Positions 9,867-19,202 of a stretch of DNA of 64,000 bases are shown one piece after another. This DNA comes from Ruegeria sp. A3M17. Lineage in GTDB: Bacteria; Pseudomonadota; Alphaproteobacteria; Rhodobacterales; Rhodobacteraceae. How positions within the stretch are numbered: the first letter of the stretch is position 1; each line of letters opens with the position of its first letter. Location of the stretch: the NCBI RefSeq assembly GCF_003318255.1, contig NZ_QOCF01000040.1, forward strand, positions 62,001 through 126,000. Direction: 5' to 3'. A model generated the notes under the pieces. It saw nothing but the letters and a program-made list of their open reading frames with translations. It did not search any database and had not been told where the DNA came from. A program made the position numbers and the translations under genes.

Positions 9867-9900
9867 AGAAAAACCCGGCTCACCAATGGTGAACCGGGTT
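9867..9900 (-). terminator. Intrinsic terminator of mdh
   Basis: A 13-bp stem (9872-9884 with 9888-9900, one G-T pair), 3-base loop, then TTTTTC on the minus strand. It starts about 22 bp past the mdh stop codon. This is a textbook rho-independent terminator and implies that suc has its own promoter. Confidence 0.9.
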
Positions 9901-9922
9901 CTGAATTATCTTTGCAGAGGGA

Positions 9923-10930
<1,008 letters not shown>

Positions 10931-11045
10931 CTAAATGGCTTTCGCGCAAGTGTTCAGCGGCGCGGCATGCAACCGCATACCGTTTGCACTGCCTGGGCTG
11001 ATTGCGCTAAACGGCCAAGGATACAGGCCGAAACCGGGGCGCTGC

Positions 11046-11801
11046 ATGTTCGAATTGAACCTGATGTTTTTTGTTGTAGCGATCCCGGCTGTGATCTTTG
11101 CGGGTATTTCGAAGGGTGGCTTTGGCTCGGGCGTGGCCTTTGCGTCCTCATCGATTCTGGCGCTGATATTGGAGCCGGGGCAGGCACTGGCCCTCATGCT
11201 GCCAATCTTAATGGTGATCGATGTTGCAACTCTTGGGCCCTATTGGAAACGCTGGAGCTGGCCGGATTCGCGCCTGTTGATCCTTGGGGCGGTGCCCGGC
11301 GTGGCGTTGGGCGCATGGCTTTATCGCGCCACCGATGACGATCTGCTGCGCCTACTGATCGGGGGGATTTCCATTGGTTTTGTCGTTTGGCATGTCAGTC
11401 AATCCAAAGGCTGGGTGCGCGGCTTTACAAACAGACTGCCTGCCCCCGCCGGGCTGTTCGCTGGGTTGGTTGCTGGCTTCACCAGTTTTGTCAGCCATGC
11501 GGGCGGCCCGCCCGCGGCCGTTTACCTGTTGTCGCAACGCCTGTCGAAGACCGAGTTTCAGGCCAGCACTGTATTGGCCTTCTGGGTCATCAACATCACG
11601 AAATTTGTGCCTTACGCCTATCTCGGCCTTTTCACATGGCACACCGCTTGGGCCGACCTGTTGCTGACCCCGTTCGCGATTCTTGGGGCGTGGCTGGGTG
11701 TGCGGGCGCATTTCATGCTGTCCGAGCGCTTGTTTTTTGGCATTGCTTACGTTCTGCTGACGCTCACAGGCAGTAAGTTGATCTGGGACGCTTTGACCTG
11801 A
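11046..11801 (+). CDS. TSUP (TauE/SafE) family membrane transporter
   Basis: A 251-residue inner-membrane protein with about eight hydrophobic segments. The start MFELNLMFFVVAIPAVIFAGISKGGFGSGVAF carries the family motif (G-x-SKGGFG-x-G) in the first loop, and a second half-repeat GLVAGFTSFVSHAGGPPAAVYLL lies near residues 140-162. TSUP proteins export sulfite, sulfoacetate or related organosulfur anions, but the substrate cannot be read here. The ATG at 11046 was preferred to an upstream in-frame ATG at 10935 because the extension is not hydrophobic or family-like. It is divergent from mdh and stands alone. Confidence 0.88.
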   Translation: MFELNLMFFVVAIPAVIFAGISKGGFGSGVAFASSSILALILEPGQALALMLPILMVIDVATLGPYWKRWSWPDSRLLILGAVPGVALGAWLYRATDDDLLRLLIGGISIGFVVWHVSQSKGWVRGFTNRLPAPAGLFAGLVAGFTSFVSHAGGPPAAVYLLSQRLSKTEFQASTVLAFWVINITKFVPYAYLGLFTWHTAWADLLLTPFAILGAWLGVRAHFMLSERLFFGIAYVLLTLTGSKLIWDALT

Positions 11802-12101
11802 TCAGACGTTAGGCGGCAGGGCTTCGGCGGTCATTTCATAAGCCCGACCCGAGGCAACAAGGCAGGTCATGCCATCCGGCAGTGTCACGGTGATCGTCCA
11901 GCTGCCGCTTTGGTCCGACGCATAAAGCTCCATCACCGCGCCTTGACGCGCGATGCCGATCCCCTGGCGCGTTTCGCCATAAGTTTCGGTCAACCGTTTT
12001 ATCACCTCGTCACGTGGTGCACAGTTGCGGGCGTGGGCCTGTTGTGCAGCCAGAACCATGATTCCAAGGCCCATCGTCATCTTCAGCAGTATCTTGTGCA
12101 T
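11802..12101 (-). CDS. Small secreted hypothetical protein
   Basis: A 99-residue protein from the ATG at 12101, with an AAGGGT-like ribosome site just upstream. It has a signal peptide (MHKILLKMTMGLGIMVLAAQ, then QAHA before R). The mature domain includes NCAPRDEVIKRLTETYGETR, then IARQGAVMELYAS, a Gly/Ser turn and WTITVTLPDGMTCLVASG. Two cysteines could form one disulfide in the periplasm. Similar short proteins occur widely in Rhodobacterales without known function. It is convergent with the TSUP gene, the two frames ending at adjacent bases (11801/11802). Confidence 0.75.
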   Translation of the reverse strand: MHKILLKMTMGLGIMVLAAQQAHARNCAPRDEVIKRLTETYGETRQGIGIARQGAVMELYASDQSGSWTITVTLPDGMTCLVASGRAYEMTAEALPPNV

Positions 12102-12271
12102 CTTTGACCCTTTTCGATTTCCTTTGCCGGTCAGGGTGCCGCCGTTGGACCGAAATCCGGTTAAAGGAACGCACGTTGCGTCGCGAATGCTGCGATGCGG
12201 CGATTTTGCGCTTGAACTTTCCGACAAAAAATGCCCCATTCCGCGCAACTTTATTTCTTCGGGAGAAGCCA

Positions 12272-13129
12272 ATGGACCCGCGCCAGCGTCCCTATCGCTC
12301 TGTTCTTTATATCCCCGGTTCGAAAGACCGGGCGCTGGACAAGGCACGCACTTTGCCTGTGGACGCGATCATTTTTGATCTTGAAGACGCGGTTTCTGCC
12401 GATGAGAAGGGCAATGCACGCGAAACGCTTAAGGCGGCTCTGGCCGCGGGCGGCTATGGCGAACGGGTCAAGATCGTGCGCATCAACGGTCTGGATACCG
12501 AATGGGGCCGTGCTGACGCCGAGGCCGTGCGCGAGATGGATGCCGATGTGGTCTTGCTGCCCAAGGTGAACTCGGCTGCAGATGTGGACGCGCTGGCCGC
12601 GATTACCGGTGACCTGCCAATCTGGGCGATGATGGAAACCCCTCGCGGGATGCTGAACGCGGCCGAGATTGCCGCTCATCCGCTGATGGCGGGGTTTGTC
12701 ATGGGTACAAATGATCTGGCGAAGGAGTTGCAAACCCGCTTCCGCCCGGATCGTCTGCCCTTGATGACTTCTCTGGGCCTGTGTCTGTTGGCCGCCAAGG
12801 CTGAGGGACTGATCGTTGTCGATGGTGTCTACAACGCATTCAAGGACACCGAAGGTCTGGCTGCCGAATGTGCCCAGGGCCGCGACATGGGCTTTGACGG
12901 AAAAACCCTGATCCACCCCGCGCAGGTCGATGTCACCAACGCGGCCTATGCCCCGTCGGAGACCGAGATAGATCTGGCCCGTCGCCAGATTGCCGCTTTT
13001 GAAGAAGTTGAGAGGCAGGGGCAGGGCGTTGCCGTGGTCGACGGCAAGATCGTTGAAAATCTGCACGTTGTAACTGCCCGCGAAATTCTGGCAAAAGCGG
13101 AGGCGATTACAGCTTTGCAAGCGGGGTAA
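12272..13129 (+). CDS. mcl2: CitE-like enzyme, probable (3S)-malyl-CoA thioesterase
   Basis: HpcH/HpaI aldolase and citrate-lyase-beta superfamily member of 285 residues. It starts MDPRQRPYRSVLYIPGSKDR at the ATG at 12272, preceded by GGGAGAAG. The metal/CoA barrel motifs are DAIIFDLEDAV near residue 35, KIVRINGLDTEWG near 67-79, and AMMETPRGMLNA with the metal-ligand Glu near 125. The family includes malyl-CoA lyase (Mcl1) and the shorter malyl-CoA thioesterase (Mcl2) that releases malate at the end of the ethylmalonyl-CoA pathway. The length and the link to mch in one operon favour the thioesterase. A lyase activity cannot be excluded by eye. Confidence 0.82.
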   Translation: MDPRQRPYRSVLYIPGSKDRALDKARTLPVDAIIFDLEDAVSADEKGNARETLKAALAAGGYGERVKIVRINGLDTEWGRADAEAVREMDADVVLLPKVNSAADVDALAAITGDLPIWAMMETPRGMLNAAEIAAHPLMAGFVMGTNDLAKELQTRFRPDRLPLMTSLGLCLLAAKAEGLIVVDGVYNAFKDTEGLAAECAQGRDMGFDGKTLIHPAQVDVTNAAYAPSETEIDLARRQIAAFEEVERQGQGVAVVDGKIVENLHVVTAREILAKAEAITALQAG

Positions 13130-13135
13130 GCCAGC

Positions 13136-13690
13136 ATGGGCTTTGTTCTTCTGATTCTTGGTGTGGCGCTATGGTGGGCCGCACATCTGTTCAAACGTTT
13201 TATGCCAGAGCGGCGCGCTGCGATGGGCGACGCTGGCAAGGGCGCGGTTGCGCTGGCGCTGGTGGCGTCGATCCTGCTGATGATCTTCGGCTATCGCATG
13301 ACCGATTTCATCTATGTCTGGGCCCCGCCTGCCTTCATGATTCACATCAACAACCTGCTGGTGTTGATCGCGATCTTCATGTTGAGCCCCGCCGGAACCA
13401 AGGGCCGTCTTCTGAATAAGCTCCGCCACCCGATGCTGGGCGGGTTCAAACTGTGGGCTTTTGCGCATTTGCTGGTGAATGGGGATCTGGCCTCGATCAT
13501 CCTGTTTGGCGGATTGTTGGCCTGGGCTGTGGTTGAGGTGATCGTAATCAACAAGTCTGAACCTGACTGGACGCCCGGTGAACCCGGAACCTACGGCAAA
13601 GACGCGATGTTCTTTGTGGCCTCGATCGTGCTGCTGGGTGTCATCGGTTACGTTCACGGGCTGGTCGGCCCGTCGCCGTTCCCCTCGTAA
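13136..13690 (+). CDS. NnrU family membrane protein
   Basis: A 184-residue membrane protein with six hydrophobic segments. It shows the NnrU hallmarks: an early WWAAHLFKRFMPERRAAMGD, a later LLNKLRHPMLGGFKLWAFAHLLVNGD and the C-terminal VHGLVGPSPFP. NnrU was named from nitric-oxide-related clusters, and the family is related to isoprenoid/zeta-carotene isomerase Z-ISO; its role outside denitrification is unclear. It starts 6 bp after mcl2 and ends 12 bp before the DUF1737 gene, so it is co-transcribed with carbon-metabolism genes. Confidence 0.9.
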   Translation: MGFVLLILGVALWWAAHLFKRFMPERRAAMGDAGKGAVALALVASILLMIFGYRMTDFIYVWAPPAFMIHINNLLVLIAIFMLSPAGTKGRLLNKLRHPMLGGFKLWAFAHLLVNGDLASIILFGGLLAWAVVEVIVINKSEPDWTPGEPGTYGKDAMFFVASIVLLGVIGYVHGLVGPSPFPS

Positions 13691-13702
13691 GGATTTGACA
13701 TC

Positions 13703-13909
13703 ATGGCAAAACTCTACCGTTTGTTAACCGAAGAAGACACCTCGGCCTTCTGCCACAAAGTAACAGACGCACTAGCAAAAGGGTGGGAGCTGTATGGCGA
13801 CCCGTCCTATGCCTATGACGAAAACAGCCGCATGATGCGCTGCGCGCAAGCCGTGACCAAAGAGGTCGGGGCCGACTATTCACCTGACATGAAACTGGGA
13901 CAGCAATAA
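13703..13909 (+). CDS. DUF1737 domain small protein
   Basis: A 68-residue protein. MAKLYRLLTEEDTSAFCHKVTDALAKGWELYGDPSYAYD is a DUF1737 domain (short domain with an L-x-x-GW-x-x-GP/DPS core, often fused to other enzymes). The remaining tail ends MKLGQQ. Its TAA and the ATG of mch share one base (TAATG), so translation is coupled. The family function is unknown; coupling to mesaconyl-CoA hydratase suggests a partner or regulatory role, which is inference. Confidence 0.88.
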   Translation: MAKLYRLLTEEDTSAFCHKVTDALAKGWELYGDPSYAYDENSRMMRCAQAVTKEVGADYSPDMKLGQQ

Positions 13910-14937
13910 TGGCAAAAACCAATCCGGGCCGCTTTTTTGAGGACTATTCCATTGGTCAGGTATTGCACCATGCCGTGCCGCGCACGGTGACCAATGGCGA
14001 GCGGGCGTTGTACCACGCGCTCTATCCGGCGCGGCATGCGCTGTATTCCTCGGACGAATTCGCCCGGAATTGTGGTCTGCCGCAATGTCCCATTGATGAC
14101 CTGGCGGCGTTTCATGTCGTGTTTGGCAAAACTGTCCCGGATATTTCGCTGAATGCCGTGGCTAATCTGGGCTATGCCGAAGGGCGCTGGCTTAAGCCGG
14201 TCTATCCCGGCGATACCTTGCGCTCGGAATCCGAGGTGATCGGTCTCAAACAGAACTCGAATGGCAAGACCGGCGTTGTCTGGGTTCGCACGCGTGGTCT
14301 GAACCAGCGCGATGAAGTCGTCATCGAATATGTGCGTTGGGTGATGGTGCGGAAATCGGATATGGATGCGCCCGCGCCCGAGACTGTGGTGCCCGAACTG
14401 AAAAAGGCGCTGGACGCAAAGGATCTGATCGCGCCCGAGGGCCTTGATTTCTCTCAGTACGATTTTGCTCAGGCTGGCGAGGCGCATCGCTGGGGCGACT
14501 ATGAGATTGGCGAGAAAATCGATCACGTCGATGGCGTCACGGTCGAAGAGGCCGAGCATATGCTGGCCACCCGCCTGTGGCAGAACACCGCCAAGGTGCA
14601 TTTCGATCTGACCTTCCGCCCCGAAGGGCGGCTGATCTATGGCGGTCACGTGATTTCCATGGCGCGGACCTTGTCGTTCAACGGGTTGGCTAACGCACAG
14701 ATGATCGTTGGCCTGAACGGTGGCGCGCATGCGAACCCCTGTTTTGCGGGCGACACGATCAAAGCCTGGTCCGAAGTTTTGGATAAGGCGGAAACCGCCA
14801 TTCCGGGTGTTGGTGCGGTGCGCCTGCGGCTGGTCGCCACAAAGGGCGGCGCGCCGTTTGAATTGAAAAACGAAGATGGTCGGTATCTGCCCAATGTCCT
14901 GCTTGATCTGGATTACTGGGCCCTGATGCCGATCTGA
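13909..14937 (+). CDS. mch: Mesaconyl-CoA hydratase (beta-methylmalyl-CoA dehydratase)
   Basis: Double hot-dog (MaoC-like) hydratase of the ethylmalonyl-CoA pathway; it adds water to mesaconyl-CoA to give beta-methylmalyl-CoA. The 342 residues begin MAKTNPGRFFEDYSIGQVLH, typical of this enzyme. Other features are PIDDLAAFHVVFGKTVPDIS near 62-81, the first-domain YAEGRWLKPVYPGDTLRSES near 86-105 and the second-domain hot-dog near 170-330. The neighbour mcl2 belongs to the same pathway, which supports the specific call over a generic MaoC dehydratase. It ends the four-gene unit. Confidence 0.9.
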   Translation: MAKTNPGRFFEDYSIGQVLHHAVPRTVTNGERALYHALYPARHALYSSDEFARNCGLPQCPIDDLAAFHVVFGKTVPDISLNAVANLGYAEGRWLKPVYPGDTLRSESEVIGLKQNSNGKTGVVWVRTRGLNQRDEVVIEYVRWVMVRKSDMDAPAPETVVPELKKALDAKDLIAPEGLDFSQYDFAQAGEAHRWGDYEIGEKIDHVDGVTVEEAEHMLATRLWQNTAKVHFDLTFRPEGRLIYGGHVISMARTLSFNGLANAQMIVGLNGGAHANPCFAGDTIKAWSEVLDKAETAIPGVGAVRLRLVATKGGAPFELKNEDGRYLPNVLLDLDYWALMPI

Positions 14938-14994
14938 CACTAGTGGTGACATTCATTTGATCGCAGCCAGCGCCAATCGTGCTAGGCTGTGGTC

Positions 14995-15657
14995 ATGACG
15001 TTGTTTCGCACGATAGCTGCCTGCGCCTGTCTGACGCCACCCGCTTATGCCTGCGATCTGGCATTGGCGCTGGCCGTAGATGTCTCGGGCTCGGTGGATT
15101 CGACCGAGTATCGAATTCAGATGGATGGCCTTGCTGCGGGGTTGCGCGATCCAATTGTGTCCGAGGCGCTGGTGCGCGGGAAAGCCCGCGTGATGCTGGT
15201 GCAGTGGACAGGGTCCTCTCGTCAGATGGTCACCGTCCCGTGGACACATATCGACAGTTTCGAGGCAATAGATCAGTTTGCAGTGAAGGTAGCCAACGAT
15301 CCAAGGGTCTGGCGCAACTTTTCCACCGCAATTGGCGAGGCGCTGGAAACGACCATGTCCTATTTCGATACGGTGTCGGATTGCAAACGCCACCTGATCG
15401 ATATCTCCGGCGATGGTGTGTCGAACGAAGGGGTGGAACCATCGGACGTCCACAGAATTCTGCGGACACGCGGTGTGACGGTGAACGCGATTGCAATCGA
15501 AGAAAGCGAACCGGATCTGACCGCATATTTCTTTGAAAATGTGATCGTGGGCGAGGGGGCGTTTGTCGTTTCGGCCTCGGGGTTCGCTGATTATCCCGAG
15601 CGGATTCGTAAGAAACTGCTGCGCGAGGTGACCCAGCAAACCGCTGATCTGAAATAG
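14995..15657 (+). CDS. Secreted DUF1194 (von Willebrand A-like) protein
   Basis: A 220-residue protein from the ATG at 14995 (an in-frame GTG at 14989 is also possible). A signal peptide (MTLFRTIAACACLTPPAYA) precedes CDLALALAVDVSGSVD, whose DVSGSVD is a MIDAS metal-binding motif near residue 28. The other VWA landmarks are STAIGEALETTMSYF (MIDAS threonine region) and HLIDISGDGVSNEGV. This is the DUF1194 family, conserved in Rhodobacterales and of unknown function. It is presumably periplasmic and binds a protein ligand through a divalent metal. It sits just before the sdh control region. Confidence 0.88.
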   Translation: MTLFRTIAACACLTPPAYACDLALALAVDVSGSVDSTEYRIQMDGLAAGLRDPIVSEALVRGKARVMLVQWTGSSRQMVTVPWTHIDSFEAIDQFAVKVANDPRVWRNFSTAIGEALETTMSYFDTVSDCKRHLIDISGDGVSNEGVEPSDVHRILRTRGVTVNAIAIEESEPDLTAYFFENVIVGEGAFVVSASGFADYPERIRKKLLREVTQQTADLK

Positions 15658-15711
15658 CCGCACAACAGAATCGGGTCTGCAGGCGCTAACATCATAAAGG
15701 ATGGAAAACTT

Positions 15712-15752
15712 TTTGTGATCACGAGCTTATTTTGTGTGATCACATAATGCAA
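15712..15752. promoter_or_regulatory. Tandem GTGATCAC element upstream of sdhC
   Basis: Two GTGATCAC palindromes at 15715-15722 and 15736-15743, centres 21 bp apart, the first in TTTGTGATCACG and the second in TGTGATCACATAATGCAA. Spacing and flanks equal those of the suc element at 9666-9706. Here the AATGCAA end points towards the gene, whereas at suc it points away from sucC. It lies 106-146 bp upstream of the sdhC ATG. Confidence 0.78.
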
Positions 15753-15857
15753 ATATGCGTCATTTTGCGTCAATTGTGAACTTTTTTGCACCTGCAGCAC
15801 GTGACAGAACGGCAAAAAACGGTAAAACCTTCGGAAGCCAACCGTAAAGGAGCCAAC

Positions 15858-16241
15858 ATGGCCGATGTAAATCGGGGCAACCGCCCTCTTTCACCTCACC
15901 TCACGATCTACCGCCCCCAACTGACTTCGATGACATCGATCCTTGTGCGCATCACGGGAATTGCATCGTTGTTGATCGCGTTCTTTGTCGTGTGGTGGTT
16001 CCTGGCCGCCGCAACATCCGAGGCGTCGTTCAATTTCATCGACAGTCTTATGAGAAGCTGGCTGGGTGATCTGGTGATGTTCGCTGCGACCTGGGCGATC
16101 TTCTATCACATGCTGGGTCGTCTGCGTCACGTGATCTGGGATCTGGGCTATTGCGTGGACGTCGGTATTTCCGAAAAGATGGGGATCGGCATGCTGGTGC
16201 TGGCCACCATCCTCGCATTCATCACAGCAATTGCGGTTTAA
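15858..16241 (+). CDS. sdhC: Succinate dehydrogenase cytochrome b556 subunit
   Basis: Membrane anchor binding heme b and ubiquinone. It has 127 residues from the ATG at 15858, chosen for the AAAGGAGCC ribosome site and the family start MADVNRGNRPLSPHLTIYRP. The quinone-site motif RPLSPHLTIYRPQ comes first, then three transmembrane helices, with HMLGRLRHVIWDLG near residues 82-95 carrying the heme-ligand histidine. It is the first gene of the sdh operon, followed by sdhD after 11 bp. Confidence 0.96.
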   Translation: MADVNRGNRPLSPHLTIYRPQLTSMTSILVRITGIASLLIAFFVVWWFLAAATSEASFNFIDSLMRSWLGDLVMFAATWAIFYHMLGRLRHVIWDLGYCVDVGISEKMGIGMLVLATILAFITAIAV

Positions 16242-16252
16242 GGAGCTTGGCC

Positions 16253-16624
16253 ATGAATTACCTCACTGACCGCAAACGCGCGCAGGGTTCCGGTGCTGGC
16301 GGAGAAGGCACACATCATCACTGGCAGATGATGGTAAGCTCGACTGCTTTGGTCCTTCTGGTGCCCCTTTTTGTTTTCGTCTTCGCAAGCGGGTTGGGCA
16401 GATCATACGAAGAGATTCTGGCCTATTACAGCCGCCCATTCCCGGCGATTGTGACTGGCCTGACGATGGTCGTGGTCATCCTGCATCTGGTGCGTGAGAC
16501 CCAGGTTGCGATCGAAGACTATGTCCACGGTGTTGCAGAAAAACTGAGCCTCATGGCCGTCGCGGCGTTTGGCTACACATTGATGGCTGCAGGGCTGTTT
16601 GCCCTGATCAAGCTGGCTCTGTGA
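16253..16624 (+). CDS. sdhD: Succinate dehydrogenase membrane anchor subunit
   Basis: A 123-residue partner of SdhC starting MNYLTDRKRAQGSGAGGEGTHHHW from the ATG at 16253 behind an AAGGAG site. It has three transmembrane helices; the segment VILHLVRETQVAIEDYVHG near residues 76-94 contains the H-x10-D-Y pattern of heme/quinone binding in SdhD proteins. The Gly/His-rich N-terminal arm faces the cytoplasm. sdhA starts 24 bp downstream. Confidence 0.94.
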   Translation: MNYLTDRKRAQGSGAGGEGTHHHWQMMVSSTALVLLVPLFVFVFASGLGRSYEEILAYYSRPFPAIVTGLTMVVVILHLVRETQVAIEDYVHGVAEKLSLMAVAAFGYTLMAAGLFALIKLAL

Positions 16625-16648
16625 AACGCGCGGTAAGGAAATAATCAA

Positions 16649-18457
16649 ATGACAGCTGCATACGAATACGAAACACACGAATATGACGTGGTTGTAGTCG
16701 GCGCTGGCGGCGCTGGTCTGCGCGCCACACTGGGCATGGCAGAACAAGGTCTGCGCACGGCATGTGTCACGAAGGTGTTCCCGACACGCTCACACACCGT
16801 GGCCGCGCAGGGCGGTATCGCCGCATCTTTGTCCAATATGGGCCCGGACCACTGGCAGTGGCACATGTACGACACCGTCAAAGGCTCGGATTGGCTAGGT
16901 GACACAGACGCGATGGAATACCTCGCTCGTGAGGCCCCCAAGGCTGTGTACGAGCTGGAACACTATGGCGTGCCGTTCAGCCGGACTGAGGAAGGCAAGA
17001 TCTATCAGCGTCCCTTTGGCGGTCACACCACCGAGTTTGGTGAAGGCCCTGCAGTGCAGCGGACCTGTGCGGCTGCTGACCGGACGGGTCACGCAATCCT
17101 GCACACACTGTATGGTCAGTCGCTGAAGAACAACGCTGAGTTTTATATCGAATACTTCGCCATCGACCTAATCATGTCCGAAGATGGGCAGTGTCAGGGC
17201 GTTGTCTGCTGGAAGCTGGATGACGGAACGATGCATGTCTTCAACGCCAAGATGGTTGTGCTGGCGACAGGCGGTTATGGCCGCGCCTATTTCAGCGCAA
17301 CATCGGCCCACACCTGCACCGGTGACGGTGGCGGCATGGTGGCCCGCGCAGGTCTGGCGCTGCAGGATATGGAATTCGTTCAATTCCACCCGACCGGCAT
17401 CTACGGCTCTGGCTGTCTGATCACCGAAGGCGCGCGTGGTGAGGGCGGTTACCTGACCAACTCGGAAGGCGAACGGTTCATGGAGCGCTATGCGCCCCAG
17501 TACAAGGACCTCGCACCCCGCGATTACGTCTCGCGCTCGATGACGATGGAGATCCGTGAAGGCCGTGGCCATGGTGACGGTGGCGACCACATTCACCTGA
17601 ACCTCAGTCACCTGCCTTCCGAAGCGCTGGCAGAGCGCCTGCCAGGTATTTCGGAATCGGCGCGGGTTTTTGCGGGCGTAGACGTCACCAAGGAACCGAT
17701 CCCGGTTCTGCCGACTGTGCATTACAACATGGGCGGCATTCCGACCAACTATTGGGGTGAGGTTCTGAACCCGACCGCTGACAACCCGACGGGCGTTGTC
17801 CCCGGATTGATGGCTGTGGGAGAAGCAGGCTGTGCCTCGGTCCACGGGGCGAACCGTTTGGGCTCGAACTCACTGATCGACCTCGTGGTGTTTGGCCGCG
17901 CTGCTGCAATCAAAGCGGGCAAGGTTGTGGATGCCGAGGCACCGAACCCGGTGCTGAATCAGGCGTCCGTCGATAAGGCGTTCGACCGCTTTGACGCGGT
18001 ACGCAATGCCAGCGGTGCAATCGCGACCGCCGATCTACGTCTTGAGATGCAGAAGACCATGCAGGAAGACGCAGCGGTCTTCCGGACAGCAAAAACCATG
18101 GCCGAGGGCGTCGATAAGATGACGGCGATCGCCGCCAAGATGGACGACCTGAAAGTCAGCGACCGCTCGCTGGTCTGGAACAGCGATCTGATGGAAACGC
18201 TGGAGCTGACCAACCTTATGCCAAGCGCCTTGGCCACGATTGTCGGCGCCGAGGCGCGCAAGGAATCCCGCGGCGCCCACGCGCATGAAGATTTCACCGA
18301 GCGTGATGATGAGAACTGGCGCGTTCATACGGTGTCGCGTGTTGATGGCAACCAGGTTGATCTCAGCTATCGTCCGGTCATTGCCGATCCGCTGACAACC
18401 GAGGAAGAAGGCGGCATCAGCCTGAAGAAAATCGCCCCCAAAGCGCGGACGTTCTGA
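16649..18457 (+). CDS. sdhA: Succinate dehydrogenase flavoprotein subunit
   Basis: Catalytic subunit oxidising succinate to fumarate with covalently bound FAD. The 602 residues are full length. Motifs are the FAD glycine loop [16 protein letters not shown] (about 14-29), the FAD-attaching histidine in [13 protein letters not shown] (His about 49), [11 protein letters not shown] near 126, the substrate region with [21 protein letters not shown] near 250-270, and [19 protein letters not shown] near 400. In the usual operon sdhB follows directly; here 2.67 kb with three unrelated genes intervene. Confidence 0.97.
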   Translation: MTAAYEYETHEYDVVVVGAGGAGLRATLGMAEQGLRTACVTKVFPTRSHTVAAQGGIAASLSNMGPDHWQWHMYDTVKGSDWLGDTDAMEYLAREAPKAVYELEHYGVPFSRTEEGKIYQRPFGGHTTEFGEGPAVQRTCAAADRTGHAILHTLYGQSLKNNAEFYIEYFAIDLIMSEDGQCQGVVCWKLDDGTMHVFNAKMVVLATGGYGRAYFSATSAHTCTGDGGGMVARAGLALQDMEFVQFHPTGIYGSGCLITEGARGEGGYLTNSEGERFMERYAPQYKDLAPRDYVSRSMTMEIREGRGHGDGGDHIHLNLSHLPSEALAERLPGISESARVFAGVDVTKEPIPVLPTVHYNMGGIPTNYWGEVLNPTADNPTGVVPGLMAVGEAGCASVHGANRLGSNSLIDLVVFGRAAAIKAGKVVDAEAPNPVLNQASVDKAFDRFDAVRNASGAIATADLRLEMQKTMQEDAAVFRTAKTMAEGVDKMTAIAAKMDDLKVSDRSLVWNSDLMETLELTNLMPSALATIVGAEARKESRGAHAHEDFTERDDENWRVHTVSRVDGNQVDLSYRPVIADPLTTEEEGGISLKKIAPKARTF

Positions 18458-18528
18458 CGCCACATAGCCTGAAGACGCGACAGAAATTGAGAGGCCGCGC
18501 AGTGAATAGTATAGTTGAGGGAAAAAGA

Positions 18529-18537
18529 CTATACGCA
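18529..18537 (+). repeat. 9-bp direct repeat, left copy, after sdhA
   Basis: CTATACGCA, repeated identically at 21098-21106 just before sdhB. The two copies flank the three-gene insert and could be a target duplication or recombination joint. This copy is also the right arm of a 7-bp inverted repeat (GTATAGT with ACTATAC). A chance match of nine bases between two gaps of this size is expected at a few percent. Confidence 0.4.
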
Positions 18538-18590
18538 CTCAAAGACCGTGGAACCTGTGTCTGCGGCCCTACCAGTGTTGAAGTGCAAAC

Positions 18591-19202
18591 ATGAGTGGTT
18601 TCTCCTCAAACGAATACTGGATCAACCGATACGTTCAGGGTAATAATTCTGGCGCTGGCTCTTATGGCCGGTTAGCGGTTTACAAGGCCAATTTCGTCAA
18701 CACCCTTGTCGAAGTTGAAGCCGTACAATCGGTTGTCGAATTGGGCAGTGGCGACGGCAACCAGGCAGGCCTTTTTGATATCCCTCAATTCACAGGTCTG
18801 GATATTTCGGAAGACTGCGTGCGCAAGTGCAATGCCCAATTCAGCGAGCGGTCAGGCTGGACGTTTCTTCTGGCAGATGCGGAGGTCGAGCCGCACGACG
18901 CTGCGCTGTCCTTGGACGTCATATACCATCTGGTCGAAGACGACGTCTTTGAGGTCTATATGAACCGGTTGTTTTCATTAGCAAAACGGTTTGTGGTGAT
19001 TTATTCGTCTGATTTCGACTTTGACACAACAGACCAACATGTGCGCCATCGGGAGTTTTCGAACTGGGTTGCGGACCAGTTCCCAAATTGGAAGATGTAT
19101 TGCGGTGAGACAAACCCGTTCAATCGGGACGGCCACGGTAATTCCCGCAGATACAGTTTCGCTTCGTTCATAGTTTTCGAAAGGGCGCAGGATAGTGATT
19201 AG
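18591..19202 (+). CDS. Class I SAM-dependent methyltransferase
   Basis: A 203-residue protein. The N-terminal EYWINRYVQGNNSGAGSYGR block is typical of small methyltransferases in polysaccharide clusters. Motif I is VVELGSGDGNQAGLF near residues 45-59, the acidic end of strand 2 is FTGLDISEDC, and a DAALSLDVIYHLVEDD motif IV region follows near 103-118. The acceptor is unknown, probably a sugar or glycan end given the two glycosyltransferase neighbours. Its last bases overlap the GTG of the next gene. G+C is visibly lower than in sdhA and sdhB, suggesting horizontal transfer. Confidence 0.8.
   Translation: MSGFSSNEYWINRYVQGNNSGAGSYGRLAVYKANFVNTLVEVEAVQSVVELGSGDGNQAGLFDIPQFTGLDISEDCVRKCNAQFSERSGWTFLLADAEVEPHDAALSLDVIYHLVEDDVFEVYMNRLFSLAKRFVVIYSSDFDFDTTDQHVRHREFSNWVADQFPNWKMYCGETNPFNRDGHGNSRRYSFASFIVFERAQDSD

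Larger units (their letters stand above)
9561..9922. other. 362-bp gap between sucC and mdh: control region plus terminator
   Basis: No convincing gene. Reading leftward from mdh it holds the mdh terminator (9867-9900), then a stretch with two small inverted repeats (GCTAG near 9767 with CTAGC near 9780; TCCGCC at 9786-9791 with GGCGGA at 9797-9802) of unknown role. Next is the tandem palindrome element (9666-9706). Last is the sucC leader, with a possible -10 hexamer TATAAC at 9591-9596 (minus strand). No well-spaced -35 box could be defined. Confidence 0.6.
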
